Of a stretch of DNA of 64,000 bases, positions 12,015-23,631 are shown one piece after another; within the stretch, counting starts at the first letter, position 1; each line of letters opens with the position of its first letter. The notes beneath the pieces are model-generated. The model was not told the origin of the DNA, made no database searches, and saw nothing but the letters and a program-made list of their open reading frames with translations. The position numbers were made by a program, and so were the translations under genes. The stretch spans positions 1-64,000 of the forward strand of contig WHVA01000556.1 in assembly GCA_015179125.1 (NCBI GenBank). The letters are read 5' to 3'. Source of the stretch: Gautieria morchelliformis. Taxonomy: Eukaryota; Basidiomycota; Agaricomycetes; Gomphales; Gomphaceae.

Positions 12015-12750
12015 TACGCTTGTGTTACTGTAGCTGTCTTTCTGGTGCTCTTGTCGTTGCTGCAGTGTGATCTCCACCCATCGCCTGGCCCTGAAGTACA
12101 TCTCTTTCGCCCGACGCTTACGGCAAAATTATCTACTTGGATGATGTTCTGCTTCTGCGCCTTTCGCATAACGGCGGGCGCCCTTTGCCGCTGTCCCTGA
12201 TGTGGCTGGCCAGATATAGTCAACTCCGCTATGCTTGTCTTCACGCCGAAATTATGGAGCTGGTCGTATCTGATGGAAGCTGGGACAGTGGGTCATCAGG
12301 GAGTACTCAATCAGTGAGAGGCAAGGGTTGGAGACGACCAAGCTTCACATATAACACAAAACCGTCGGCCGCTTACACGTGAGTTGTTCAATGATGCTAT
12401 TCCGCCCGTAGCCACAATATTTGAACTGATTTAAGCTACGCACCGACTTATACACGTTTCGGTTCGGGAATCAAAGCCATTCACCTCATTGGTCCAAACA
12501 AACCCTGGATGCATTTACACTTCCGCGCACCGGGCTCTGCCACACAATATATGACACATACCGCGAGAACCCCGAAACATCCGAGTTCCTACGGCTATTC
12601 CTCACTTCGACCGCGTATACGACAGACTCCCTCGACAGCGCCTATTCTGTACCACCAGAGAGCTTCTGCCTACCTCTACTTTCAGACTGAGAGACCACAT
12701 ATGCGAACGCTTGGGATGGGGGTGTCACGCCGATATCAGGAGCCACCAGT
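12015..12750 (+). pseudogene. Decayed inverted copy of the glycogenin gene
   Basis: Fragments of a glycogenin reading frame are recognisable in order on the plus strand but in shifting frames. They include an N-terminal piece like LSGALVVAA near 12030, the nucleotide-sugar site region YLDDVLLLR near 12135 (compare FLDADILPLR in the intact gene), SFTYNTKPSAAYT near 12345, IGPNKPW near 12500, SSYGYS near 12585 and TYANAWD near 12690. The stretch between the first two pieces is missing. The intact gene lies 0.9 kb away on the opposite strand, so this is a duplicated and decayed relic. It cannot make a functional enzyme. Confidence 0.8.
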
Positions 12751-13662
12751 GGTCCGTTCGCATTAGACAAGCCTAAACAACTCGCTTTGAAAGGACTTCC
12801 TATTAACAAGGGAAAAGAGAGAAGGCGCATATATTATGCTTCGGCTTGATGGTAGAATCGATTTGATGCGCCTTTTCTGTGCTCGCTTCGCTTTCTACAT
12901 CAACCTGCTCGCAAGGGATCCCGACACCCGAGGATATCGTCCCTATCTGGTCCCAGTACGTCAGCTGATACTCGTGATTCTGGTAAGTGGGACCCTTGCA
13001 GTGGAGCGTGCTCCAATGTGTGGGATTTGGTGCCAACCATACAAAAGATACCAGCCATCAATTTAGAGGACCTGGCGCAAACATAATTCGGACCGTCAAG
13101 GCGAAACTCTGGTAAACTCGCAGGGGGGGCATGCACCGGTCTACAGGTGTTGGGAAGGCATGACGGAGAGCACTACCAGATGTGAATGACGAAACTGATG
13201 AGGAGGGCAGATATTTCTTCTATGGAAGGTGGAGCACTCTAGATCAGAGTCAACTGGCCACAGTTCCTCATGTGTAATCCTTCCTTTTCTACCTATTCTG
13301 CACAGGCTTGTACGGTAATATGTCCTTTGTTATCCCTCTGCAAGTCAGTGATGAGATGATATCATACATTGCAAAGCAAACATGAAAGAGAATGGCATGG
13401 CATGGCAAGGCAAGGCAAATTCCTGGATACTGGGTACGTGGGCAACAAACAATCATCGGCACATCCAGAATGCTCTCCAAATCCAGGAACAGGAAGGCAT
13501 AGATCAAGTCTACGAACAAACAAATGAGGTGAGTAATTGCATGTTTGTTTATATCTCGCCGAAGCGGCTGGGAGCAAGTAAAATGGTAAGAAGTGTGTGT
13601 GAACAGAAAATCAAGAATATAGATCCCGAATGGGATCCACCGATGCGATGCATAAGTTGGTG
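12751..13662. other. Intergenic, no gene recognised
   Basis: Lies between the glycogenin relic and the 3' end of the intact gene. Some minus-strand frames are open for 60-80 codons but show no motif, splice pattern or family resemblance. Confidence 0.35.
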
Positions 13663-16469
13663 TCAGATCACGGAAGGAGAGCCTGTGCCTGTAGCTGTGT
13701 CTTCTTCCCAAGAGCCTATCTTCAAAAACTTTGCTAATACCTCCTCCGACCCTTTCTTGAACACCTCCACTCCTCGAGCTGGATCAAATGTTCGACCTAC
13801 TGGTCGAGGTCCTGGAGCAGCGTTCAGCTGTGTTCCAGGGCGAACGGGGGCTCCTTCCGGAGGGGATAGGGGACCAGTGGACGATGGCGGTGAGATGGCC
13901 TCCTTCTCCAGTTTGGCGTCCACCACGGACGTACCAGAGGCGACAACTCTAGCAGTTGGCGAGAGCTCAGGCACGGTGGACTGCGATGCAGACCAGGTGA
14001 CTTGCTTTCCGCCCGTGTTAGGAACCTGCACAGACTGATTCTTCGTATGTTTGGGAACCGTCTGTACACCTCTTCCCCGATAGCTCCGACGTTCTCCCGT
14101 TTTCTCACTTCGACCCGACCTCCCCCCATGGTTGGGTGAACTGCCGTCTTCGTCTTCGTCTTCATCCTCATCGTCCGCGTCTCGACTGCTCACTTCCACC
14201 ATGTCTTGCCAGCTCCGGTACTCGTCCACATTTGCGGTCGCTCCACCGCGCTTCCTCGTCGGTCCAATGTCGGGCGTCAAACGGGCAGGAAGGGGCGCGG
14301 GGCGACCCGCAAGCCGCGACGCATAGCGTTGGATACTAGGGACAACGTCCCACGCATTTGCGTATGTAGTCGTCCGCGGAAAACCTGGCAACGATGTAGG
14401 CGGGGGTACACGCCCAGGAGGTGGGGGCAAGTTGAGCTTGAGCGCTGGAGTGTGGGGTTGTATGAATGGATGTCCCGGAGGTGGGCTGTCGGTGCGAGGA
14501 TAGAACCGTACTGGCGCATGACGTGGTTTCTCTTCCCAAGGGAAGACGGTGGCGACTTTGGACCGATCAGGCTGTGGGTGGGTAGGCTGGTGCACGGGAT
14601 GAGAGTCCTGGGTGGATTGAGCTTCCGGAGACGGTGGATCCTGCTGCTGGATCTCTTCGTCATAACGAGGCGGTTCCTCGGGTCTGGGTCTCCCAATTAC
14701 GGCTTGATAAAGGCCGTCGTTTATGAGAGTCTCAGGAATGCTCGGCGCAGACGGCACGGGAAACAATCCGCCGTTATCCTCCGGTACAGGTTGATCGCGA
14801 GATTGCGCATCCCATGCGTTGGGGAAATATGTGTCTTCAGGGAAACGTGATGCAGGTGGTGGGATACTGGGTGGGGCTTCGACAGCCGGGTTCCAGGAGA
14901 CAAGGGGAGGGGATGCATGACGGAGCGGGGGCACGGAATGACCAGGTGACATAGAACGGGAACGTAGGTCGAGTAAGGGCGATGACCTTTGTATCTGGGG
15001 CTGAAGACGCTCATGGTCCGGAGTGGCATAAAACAGGTCCTGAACCCCTGGCCGTGCGTGCGTCGGTGTTTCGGGCGGAAGGGAATGTCCTCTAATCACT
15101 GGCGTCGGAGGAAGCTCGTGTGGACCCGGGGTAGGTAGTGTCGTCATCCGTGTAAAAGACCGCACGGGTGTTTGCGGTCCTTCAGCTTCTTCGGCAGGTG
15201 TTATTTTCACAGCAAGAGGTGGCCTGTCTTCAGAGACTGGCTTGACTTTCGGTGGGTGCATCAAATGAATGCGACCCTCGAGTGGCAGGGCGCGGTACGT
15301 TCCTTCGCCGCCTCCAGTCTCCGAATCACCCACGCCTTCTATAGCCAAACGCCGCAGCTCCTCGAGTCCCAGAGGTGCACCTACGCCAGAAGTATCAGCC
15401 TTACCATTGGACTGTGCATCTGAGTTCCACACGTTCTTGTATCGTTGGGTTATGTGCACGTCTGTGTGAGTCGAAGGAGACTCATCAGACGTGGTTGGGA
15501 CGTTTTCAAGTGTTGTGGGCACTGAACGATAGCGTTTGTCGTAGACCGCAAACCAGCGGTCAAGAAGCGCAGGGTAGCCGTATGAGGGTGGTGGTTCAAA
15601 GTCTTGAGAAGGGAGTGAAGCAGGAGGTGATGACGCTGAAGAAGTGCCGGGAGTGCGTAAGGGAATCTGTAACCAGGGCTTATTTGGCCCAATGAAATGT
15701 ATATTGCTGATTTGGGAGCCGAAACGTTTATATGCAGGAGCATAACTGGACGCAATGTAAGGGCCACAGTAAGAAGTAACAACAGCTCACTTACGTATAC
15801 ACGGCCGTTGGAGTCGTATTGTACGTGAAGCTCAGCCGCTCCCAATCCTGACCCAGCCATTCGTTCAACACGCCCTGATCACCGCCGTCCCAGCTTCCCT
15901 TGCTTTTCACAACGTCCATGACGTCTTTAAACTTTTCTTCGCTTGGCTCGAGAACAAAGAAGCCTGAATTGAATATGTCTGGCCAACCAACATCCGGCAC
16001 GGCCGCAAAACTGGCAGAGATGCGAAATAGATGAGAAATCGGTCGTAGGGGAAGTATGTCGGCATCAAGGAAAATGAGCTTCCGATAAGAGATCAGACGG
16101 AATACATGTAACTTTGTGAGTACTGTCCTAAGGTCAAGACGACCTGTGATGGCAATTGACTCGGACAACACAAATGGTAGGTCCGACTTGCTCACCAAGC
16201 AGCGTCAGCCCTTCCTCGGTATCTTCTTCAATGACTTCGACACCAATAACCACGTCAAAGGCTCTTCGTAAATGTTTCATGGTGTTCACATCCAGCGTCT
16301 CCGGAGTGATAAGACATACTCGGTGAAATTCAGATGGGTCGTACTCATCAGGATAGATCGGAGGCGAAGGATGGAGGTCTTGCAGCGCAGCTGCGACAAC
16401 GAGGGCGCCAGGCAGATAGCTGTCGGAAGTAACAAGAGTTACGAATGCAAGTTGTGGTGACGCCGCCAT
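13663..16469 (-). CDS. GYG: Glycogenin (GT8 family) with long disordered tail
   Basis: The self-glucosylating primer of glycogen synthesis, acting in the cytosol. Three exons (16469-16196, 16143-15795, 15745-13663) sum to 2706 nt, giving 901 aa. The Met at 16469 (MAASPQLAFVTLVTSDSYL) is preferred over one four codons upstream because it matches the usual family start. The GT8 domain occupies about residues 1-260, with the DXD motif in FLDADILPL, then DIFNSGFFV, GGDQGVLNEW and HFIGPNKPW. The tail is rich in Pro, Ser, Thr and charge and probably disordered. The last ~35 residues (FKKGSEEVLAKFLKIGSWEE) match the conserved glycogen-synthase-binding tail. The acceptor Tyr was not pinpointed. The long tail is common in basidiomycete glycogenins. 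Confidence 0.93.
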
Positions 16470-17455
16470 GACCGCTCTCAACGTTACTACACCGTAAAAT
16501 GCAGTTCAAAGAGTGCCCGTCGGCAGACCTGTTGACTCGTATTAGAAAAGGTGGTTTTCGACTGCTCACAAGATATGCATACTCGCTCGACCTCGCTCCA
16601 CAGAGCAAGAATTTCTGCGCGAGCGCTTCTAACGGAACCAAAACATTGGTCACCGGTCACCAACAGGCAGGCAGAACCGTTTGCCCGAAGGTTTTACTGC
16701 AGCGATTCTGTAAGACGTGCCCAAGCTCTTCTTATCCCTCACATTGCCACAACAGACAGACATGATGCTCGTGGACAAGCCACGTGTGAGTTCTTCAAAC
16801 TCGGATCCAGCCTAGCTCTAGAAAGGCATGTTACTCGACTACAAGCCTTGTAACGGCTAGCACCTATGAAATTCATGTCGGCCTTGTCGCGGTGCGGCCG
16901 CGGGCCGTCACCACAGGCAGTCATAATACTAGGAAGCCAGAGAACCGGAAGACTCAGCCAGACCTGAGAAGACCTGATAAATTCGAAGGACCACTGCGTA
17001 CGTGGGTCTCGACTCTCAGAAATTTTCTTGAATGAGCTGCATAGAGACACCAGCAAGTTCCATTCATAATACTTATGAGAATACTGGATGCCTTTCACCG
17101 AACGTGGGTCTTTGCTCTCACGAAACGGTATTTGAGACACCATGGCTGGGGATGAAGTCTATGATGCATGAGGCCATGGTAAACGCATCTAAAATTCGGA
17201 GAGGTCGAAGCCCCGGCTAGTGCCATTATTGACATATAGGCGGCCAGCAATGCTCGACAAGACTGTTAGGACCTATTCGTTTCGCCTCCGCGTTTTCGCT
17301 TGGAAGCCACGAAAGGCACGCATAGATGTGGCCATTGAATTACGAAATAGCACGTGCCACAACGTTGAAAAAGTGATCGCGCCATGGTTCCGTGTCATAC
17401 GCTTGGACGCACAGCGGACAGCGGGGTTCCAGCTCGTTCCGATTAAAAAATAAGA
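16470..17455. other. Intergenic, no gene recognised
   Basis: Upstream region of glycogenin and downstream of the PAP2 gene. Only short unconvincing frames on both strands. Confidence 0.4.
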
Positions 17456-17992
17456 TTATGCGAGATCAAGAAACTCCACAAGCCTATCTTCTGCCTCGTT
17501 GGCCAGTACATCGAGTCCTCGGACCCACAATGCGAGCCATAGACAGGCAAAGCTCGCACCATAACCGCATCCAACAGCAACCTGTTTCCAAGTATGGTGA
17601 CCGAGCCACACGCGGGAGCACAACACAATGGCGGCCCAAGGTATTATGACGAGTGGAGTTAAAGCTCGGAAATATGCTGATGAAACATACTCCAATGATT
17701 TATGCGGTGGAAGGTAGAGGGATGCGGCAGAGATGTAGCATGCATAGTATGTGATGCCTGCAGAATGGGTACTGGGCATTCTAAACCACAAAGACATGGT
17801 GAGGCTCGTGTGGGGTGGGAGACTACAGGACTCGCACCCACCCATACGTCAGCTTTTGCGAGCTACCAGTGGGCCTTGGTTGCCGCACGAGTCTCTTGAT
17901 GAGTTTAACACTCAAAGAGCATGATAGGGCCCCAACTATGAAGTATGTTACGCCAGCAGAACGCGTGTATACTTGAAAGCAAGCAGTCAAGC
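17456..17992 (-). CDS. PAP2-superfamily phosphatase, dolichyldiphosphatase-like (5' end not resolved)
   Basis: A membrane lipid-phosphate phosphatase. Two exons are clear: 17992-17842 and 17780-17456. They join across a 61-nt intron in phase. The three parts of the PAP2 signature are present: KLIKRLVRQPRP (KX6RP), GMPSTHSAGI (PSXH) and SRVWLGHHTW (SRX5H). Hydrophobic helices lie between them. The closest pattern I know is the dolichyl-diphosphate phosphatase group, which recycles the lipid carrier for N-glycosylation in the ER. One or more 5' exons should lie in 18000-18130 (a hydrophobic stretch is visible there), but I could not find a donor with the right phase. The listed span is therefore incomplete. 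Confidence 0.72.
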
Positions 17993-18354
17993 CTGTCACA
18001 AAAAACTGAGTCTATTTCCGAACCATTTCAAGGTTAGATAAAACCTCACATTCAATTATCTCACCTTGTCAAAGAAGTATAACCAGGACATGGAGCAGAA
18101 ACAAGAGCAGCGGCATAACGTGACCACACGCGTCACTCGTCACGCGCCTTGCAATCGGGACTCCAGAAAAGTCAATCCATGACTGTGCCAACTCCTATGT
18201 GACTCGGCAGTCGCTGACAAGGATATGATATAGGACAGCCTGAGACGATGTGATCACTATCAATTACAGTACTGGTTACTAGTGGCACTACAGAAATGGG
18301 AAACTACAAGCCTAAGGTGATACAAATTGTTGACTGCCGCCCGTGAGAAAAGAC

Positions 18355-19221
18355 CTATTTGATGTCAATAACATCACTGTAGTCCGACTCAGAGTCTTCC
18401 TGCAGTCCACGTCCAACCTCCCATGTAAGGTGATGCAATGACGGTGATGGTCGACTCGGACATCGACCCCCCTGTCCTACAGGGAAGAGGGGGCGTGCCA
18501 TCTCTAGGGCCAACCATTCTTTGACCCCCCTTTCGAGGTCAATCCCAGGATTAATCACCTCCCTTTTCCTTAGTACAACGTCTCGCGCCTGTTCGTAATC
18601 GCAGCGCCCGTTGCGCATTAACCAGGCGATTACCATACTCGGGCCCCACTGGGTACCCATGGAGCAGTGGACCAGAACGCGGGTGTCGTCCGTCCGTAAT
18701 GCACTGTCGATGAAGTCTACCGTGTCATCAATTGTGGCCACCAAACTACGAGCACGGTACACGTCGCTTGGTACTACGACGTCATGGTAGACGATTGAAG
18801 GTAGGGTGGGGAAATCGTGGTTTGGTATATGCAGAATCGACACAACATGCGTAATGTGCAAGCGTGAAAGAGTTGCAATGTCTGTTCCCGTGAAGTGATC
18901 AGAGACGAAGAGGCGGTCGGGGATGATTTCAGAATATTGAGGGAGAAAGGCGTTGCCTTTCGGTGTGATGCAGACACCACGGATGTAGTCGTGGAGTCGA
19001 GCTTTTGTCAGTCCGGAAGGGATGGGGATTCGGGACAGTACATTCGGCGCATTCGAATGCGAAAGTTTGAGCCGTTTAATTTGTTCCTTCCGCAAGGACT
19101 GTGTTGTGCCGTTGGGGTCTGGCTCATTCGGGGACCTGAGATTGAGCTTGGACAGGGCTTTCGAAAGCTTAGAGAGTCCACGCCCGGGCGTGGCATTGTC
19201 GACGTAGACTGCAGCAGGCAT
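18355..19221 (-). CDS. Dual-specificity phosphatase fold lacking the catalytic Arg (predicted pseudophosphatase)
   Basis: A single uninterrupted frame of 288 codons from the Met at 19221 (MPAAVYVDN); an upstream Met at 19317 would add 32 residues with little family character. The fold is a dual-specificity phosphatase: EIIPDRLFVSDHF opens the domain (about residue 97), ITHVVSIL is the usual beta strand, and the P-loop is VLVHCSMGTQWGPSMVIAWL. Active enzymes carry HCX5R. Here Cys186 is kept, but the Arg position (192) is Trp, encoded TGG. The usual general-acid Asp is not evident in the VPSDVYRARSL segment. This predicts loss of phosphatase activity and a possible phosphopeptide-binding role, as in STYX-type proteins. 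It is intronless in an intron-rich region. A single C-to-T change (CGG to TGG) would explain the substitution. Confidence 0.85.
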   Translation of the reverse strand: MPAAVYVDNATPGRGLSKLSKALSKLNLRSPNEPDPNGTTQSLRKEQIKRLKLSHSNAPNVLSRIPIPSGLTKARLHDYIRGVCITPKGNAFLPQYSEIIPDRLFVSDHFTGTDIATLSRLHITHVVSILHIPNHDFPTLPSIVYHDVVVPSDVYRARSLVATIDDTVDFIDSALRTDDTRVLVHCSMGTQWGPSMVIAWLMRNGRCDYEQARDVVLRKREVINPGIDLERGVKEWLALEMARPLFPVGQGGRCPSRPSPSLHHLTWEVGRGLQEDSESDYSDVIDIK

Positions 19222-19687
19222 GCGCAGTAATGATAGACAGGGAATCACGGTCTTATATGACCGACAGCTGGAGTGCGGCAAAAGAGCCTTGACAGTTCCG
19301 ACACAGACTAGCATCAACGCCCAATTATATGTCTATGAGCCACAAAGGGTCGAAGCAGACGGCATATGAAAGTCTTCGTGATTCATACTAGCTTGGGATT
19401 TCTAATACAGAGACAAGCGGGGGACAATGGGGTCCAGAACCTAAAGCCTAAAGTTGGCGCCGGCGCTGTATACGTCTCTTGTACAACGTATATAGTGGGT
19501 ACATACATACTTAATACAGGACAGATATCACTGATGATGTTACAAGCGACACAGGGACCTCCAAGTTCGGAATGTGTTCAGACCGGTTAACAACAGCAGA
19601 AGTAAAATCTTTCTGCCAATTTGCCAATGGCTATTTTTACATTGCTTCCACCGGCTCTACTTGCTTGGCTCTGATCCACAGGCCGCC
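19222..19687. other. Intergenic, no gene recognised
   Basis: Short region between the 3' end of the P450 gene and the start of the phosphatase-like gene. Nothing coding is seen. Confidence 0.4.
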
Positions 19688-21984
19688 CTACAAAAAAGTC
19701 GAATTCAGGCACAGTAAGCTTGAAGCGGTGGCACGTCCACTTACATCTGCATACATAGTAAGATGCGAGCGCATGAGGCACTGCTCTAAAGGCCGTCGTT
19801 TGTTCAAGGGTGAACCAACAGAAGGATCCTTCCATTTCTCGGGGATACGCGTCTGAGGAGGCTGACTCTCGGGCGCAAGCTCTATGTGCTCAAAGCGCTG
19901 TAAAAAGCGCACGACAAAGAACGAAGTCTCGTGGTAAGCAAATTGTTGGCCGAGGCACTACGAACAACCAAGATTATTAAATTGGTAGAGCGGGGACTTG
20001 AATATCGAGAACGTACTATGCGTGGTCCAGCGTTGAAAGGGATAAATGTGAAAGGATTAGAAGTATACCGTTGAACGCGAGAGTCTAGCCAACGATCCGG
20101 ATCGTATATGTAGGCATCCGGACCCCAATATGTTTCGCTTCGATGAACATTCAAGACGGAGTAAACAAGGCTAAAATAGAATGCAGTGGCAATTGAGAGG
20201 AACTCTTCATTTGCTATCAATATGTTGCATACCGAGTATTTGGCGGAACATATATCTTCCTACCACTGTCATCACACCATGTTGTTTCGTTGATTGTTTC
20301 ACGCATGTTGAATGGTACTGCGACAATGATCGATAGAGTATAGTGAATGATTCCCCATACTTAAAAAGTTTTCGTACCTGGAGGAAACAACCGAAGAGTT
20401 TCGTTAAGCACCGCTCTAAGATACTTCATACTGCGAAGCTGGTCATAGCTAGGCGTGCTGTCACCTATAGGAATTACGAGAAAGGCGAATCCGTATCTTA
20501 CCTAGGGGCTCGGACATTTCCCACAGTTTCCAATATCTCCTGTCTGAGGCGCCGCAGCACCTCGGGATGCATGGCGAGGCAGTAGCAGACAAATGTCAAA
20601 AGCGATGCTGTCTACGATGGATTTATCTTACACTGCATAATAAGAGATATGGAAACATACAGTATCGCGTCCTGCTATCAGGATGTTGAGCGTCTCATCC
20701 ACTATCACCTTCATATCTATTACCAAGTTGTTTAATATGATCTTTATGTGGTTATACGGAGGCCTACCGCCTGTCACATCTAAGAGGTGGCCCAAAAGTG
20801 TTTTCTCGTCTTTTGTCCCGTCGGCTTTGCGTTTATTCATGGCATTCCTCACAATAGGATCAATGAATGCCCTAATCTCCGCCATGGGTGCCTGCAACTT
20901 GTGTCTGCGTATTTCTGCCAGCGGCCATATATTTCCGAGTTCCAGACGGCTCAATAGAGTTACCTGTGCAGTCGCGAAAGCTCGTGCAAAACGAGTGCTT
21001 GGCGTACTACTAAATTCAGAATGTGCAGCGGAGTTTGGAACATTGTGAGGCATGGGGAGCGGGGGATCGAGGCTGTTCACGGAGGCACCGAGGAGAAACT
21101 CTGAGGCCGCGTCAAGTGTGAAGCGTGCTGTAATCGTGTCAGACGTCGAACAAAGACTGCTGGAATATAAGAATAAAAATAAAAATAGAATCACAGGCAA
21201 GGTCCTTGCCACGAGTGCTTTGAGCAACTATGACCGTGGAGACCCATGATAGAGCCTACCTGGAAATCGACCGCCAGGCCGGCATCGAAACGTTCTTGCA
21301 TCTTCTGAAGAGCCGTTGCGGCCATTCTCTCATACAGAATCAAATCTGTGACCCGCTCCTTGGAGAAGAACGGCCTTGTCACTGGAATAAATGTCAGTCG
21401 GGAGGAACGGCAGCGATAATGCTATACCAACTCTTTCGATGAAATTGCCACATTTCACCATCACTATTGAAGACTCCAACACCTAACATGGCCTCCATGA
21501 TACCATTAAACAGGGACCCCTTGCGGTAATTCTCAAAGTCTGTCGCTAGAACCTTTTTGATATTGTCCGGATTCATTGTCAAGAGCCTATCGTCTCCAAG
21601 TATCTCCAGGCTGCAAGTGTCGGTGCCTCCGGCTAGTTTAAACGCTCCAAGAATTGGATCTCCTAGGTAATCGCTCTTGTTAATAGTGATGCCTTGAACC
21701 AGAAGGTCGATGTTCCATGGGAGAACTCCATCAGCGCGACCCGCGACGCGAGCTCCTAGTCGCCGGGCCGCTAGGGCCACCTTGATACGGCGTAACCAAG
21801 AGGCGGCAGACAGGCAGACAGGGAGAGAGAAAAGGTATACACAAACGAGTACACCAGGTGTGACAGATACAACCGACCAGTACTTCGAAATGAAAATCAG
21901 GGTAGAATGAACCACCAAAGGTGGACAAAATAGAACAGGGATCAGAGTAGTAACGAGAAAGTACACGCCGGGGGTGACAGCCAT
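19688..21984 (-). CDS. Cytochrome P450, CYP63-like
   Basis: A membrane-bound heme monooxygenase with an N-terminal hydrophobic anchor ([16 protein letters not shown] onwards). Exons visible: 21984-21432, 21381-21260, then pieces around 21110-20700, 20610-20500, 20450-20380, 20330-20230, 20160-20030 and 19970-19688. Landmarks are [11 protein letters not shown] (helix C region), NILIAGRDT (I-helix oxygen-binding region), [10 protein letters not shown] (ExxR of helix K), DPDRWLD (PERF-type block), and the heme loop FNAGPRI joined across an intron to [10 protein letters not shown], which restores FxxGxRxCxG. The layout resembles basidiomycete CYP63 and related families acting on alkanes, aromatics or terpenes. 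The junction around 21110-21260 did not close in phase under a simple model, so one splice site there is unresolved. Substrate is unknown. Confidence 0.85.
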
Positions 21985-23631
21985 AAGGAAGGTGAACGAA
22001 ACGCCTGGGGAATGAGAACTGTGGGGTTGACTCGCCGGGACAGATGACTAGTATTGAGCAGTGAGCACCACTGCCAAAAGTTGTAAACGTCAACGGCAAG
22101 CGAGGTCATGAGTAAAGTTCGGCATCCAGGTGTCGGGTCGGTGTCGGGTCGAGCTGAGATGCAATCAAACTCCAAATCTTGTTCAGCAAACTCACGGTTG
22201 TAGTAGGCATCGTTCCATATTCTAAGTGGCTGATTTCGCCACCGTAACACTGCTTCCCTTGTGGCGTCATCACAACCATCTTCTCTGCGCTGCTGGTAGG
22301 CAAGTAGTTGACTCAAGTTCCTACTACACCCAATAGGGCGCCCCTTGATCCACCCCAGTCATTACTTTGACTATCCTGAGCCCGGGAGCTGGCAGTGGAC
22401 CACAGCTCCACTACTGGGCTTTGACAACTTGTTACCGGACAGATGACAGGCGAGAGGGAGCGGTGTACTAGTAGCTGTGTTACACCATCCAGAGGGCCTC
22501 TATCCTCTGCAGCTTCCGGCCACCGGCCAGACCCAGCCCTGCATGCTACTGGCTGACAGACGGACGATCTCGACCGCTGTCTAATCGGCACAGTCCATAC
22601 GCCCAAGCCAGAACGCACTGGATCGAAATGCCCGACCGACAGGAATATCCACTACAGTATGGAAGTAAGTCTTAGCCATATAAGTCGTTTTTCTACTTAC
22701 ATCACCCAGTCCTTGGCTCAATTGCTGTGTAAATCAGAACTCCAAGATATATCCAAGGCCTTGGTTAATACTGTAAAGTACGACGAGTTCAGCTGGTCTA
22801 CACAAAATAGCGAAGCTAGTGGAGGAAGACTAAGCCACTTAGTCTTCTTGAAAATGTAATATTGTCGATCCTAGTCACTAGTAGGACGAACAGTATATTA
22901 AAGTGCTTACAACTGTCAATGAATTCACACGGGCGAGGTATAATTGTATTACGCAGATACAACCTTTAATTTGACTCTGTCGGGCCGACAAAACTGACTA
23001 CATGAACGACAACGCGAAAAAAAATCGAGCTAGGGTCAAGAAACAGCGGGAGGTGACTGACGGTTGACAACTAACAAGGGGGTGCAAGAAAATATTAGGT
23101 GGAGAGTCGACCGGAAAGAGGGGACAGTTAGGAAATGTTAATGAGTGACGAGTGCGACATGGACACGAAAAACGACAGGAGTGAGAGCTAAGTTAGTAAT
23201 ACAGATCTACAAATTTTTTGACTGGTTTTGAGGGGGGCAGACTGTTTTGTTGACTATGGACAATGGGACAAGAGCAACTGCGCGCCTTGTCGGGAATGCA
23301 GAGATAGAAATAGAATGTTGGGTGTGGCGGCGGTGGGGATGAGGGCTCAGTGGACCTTGCCCCGTGACTTATGATGCATGTCCGGATGCGTGACTGTGGA
23401 TGAAGATCATGATGCGTTGCGACCGTCCTTGTTCGGTGAAGATGATGGAGTGTTGCGGCGTGAAACTCCGGATGTATGGTTGGCTGGGAAGGGAGAACGG
23501 AAAAATAAACGCGGAATTACAAGTGTCGGAAATTGCGATGCACAAGTCCATGCGGCGAGAGAGCGAACAAGATGAAAACAATTCGAAATGAAGGAAATAT
23601 GCCCGAGGCTCAGTTCCATTGTGAGTTAGTG
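21985..23631. other. Intergenic, no gene recognised
   Basis: A 1.6-kb region between the P450 start and the end of the RNA-binding protein gene. Only short frames; no recognisable domain, repeat or RNA gene. Confidence 0.35.

Noticed and set aside
14132..14850. Plus-strand ORFs of up to 214 codons
   Set aside because: They lie antisense to the low-complexity, GC-rich tail of glycogenin, whose frame is closed and recognised.
2635..21984. A terpene biosynthetic gene cluster (terpene synthase, MFS transporter, P450)
   Set aside because: The genes are spread over 19 kb with REV7, glycogenin and other housekeeping genes between them, and the synthase appears frameshifted. Nothing ties them together.
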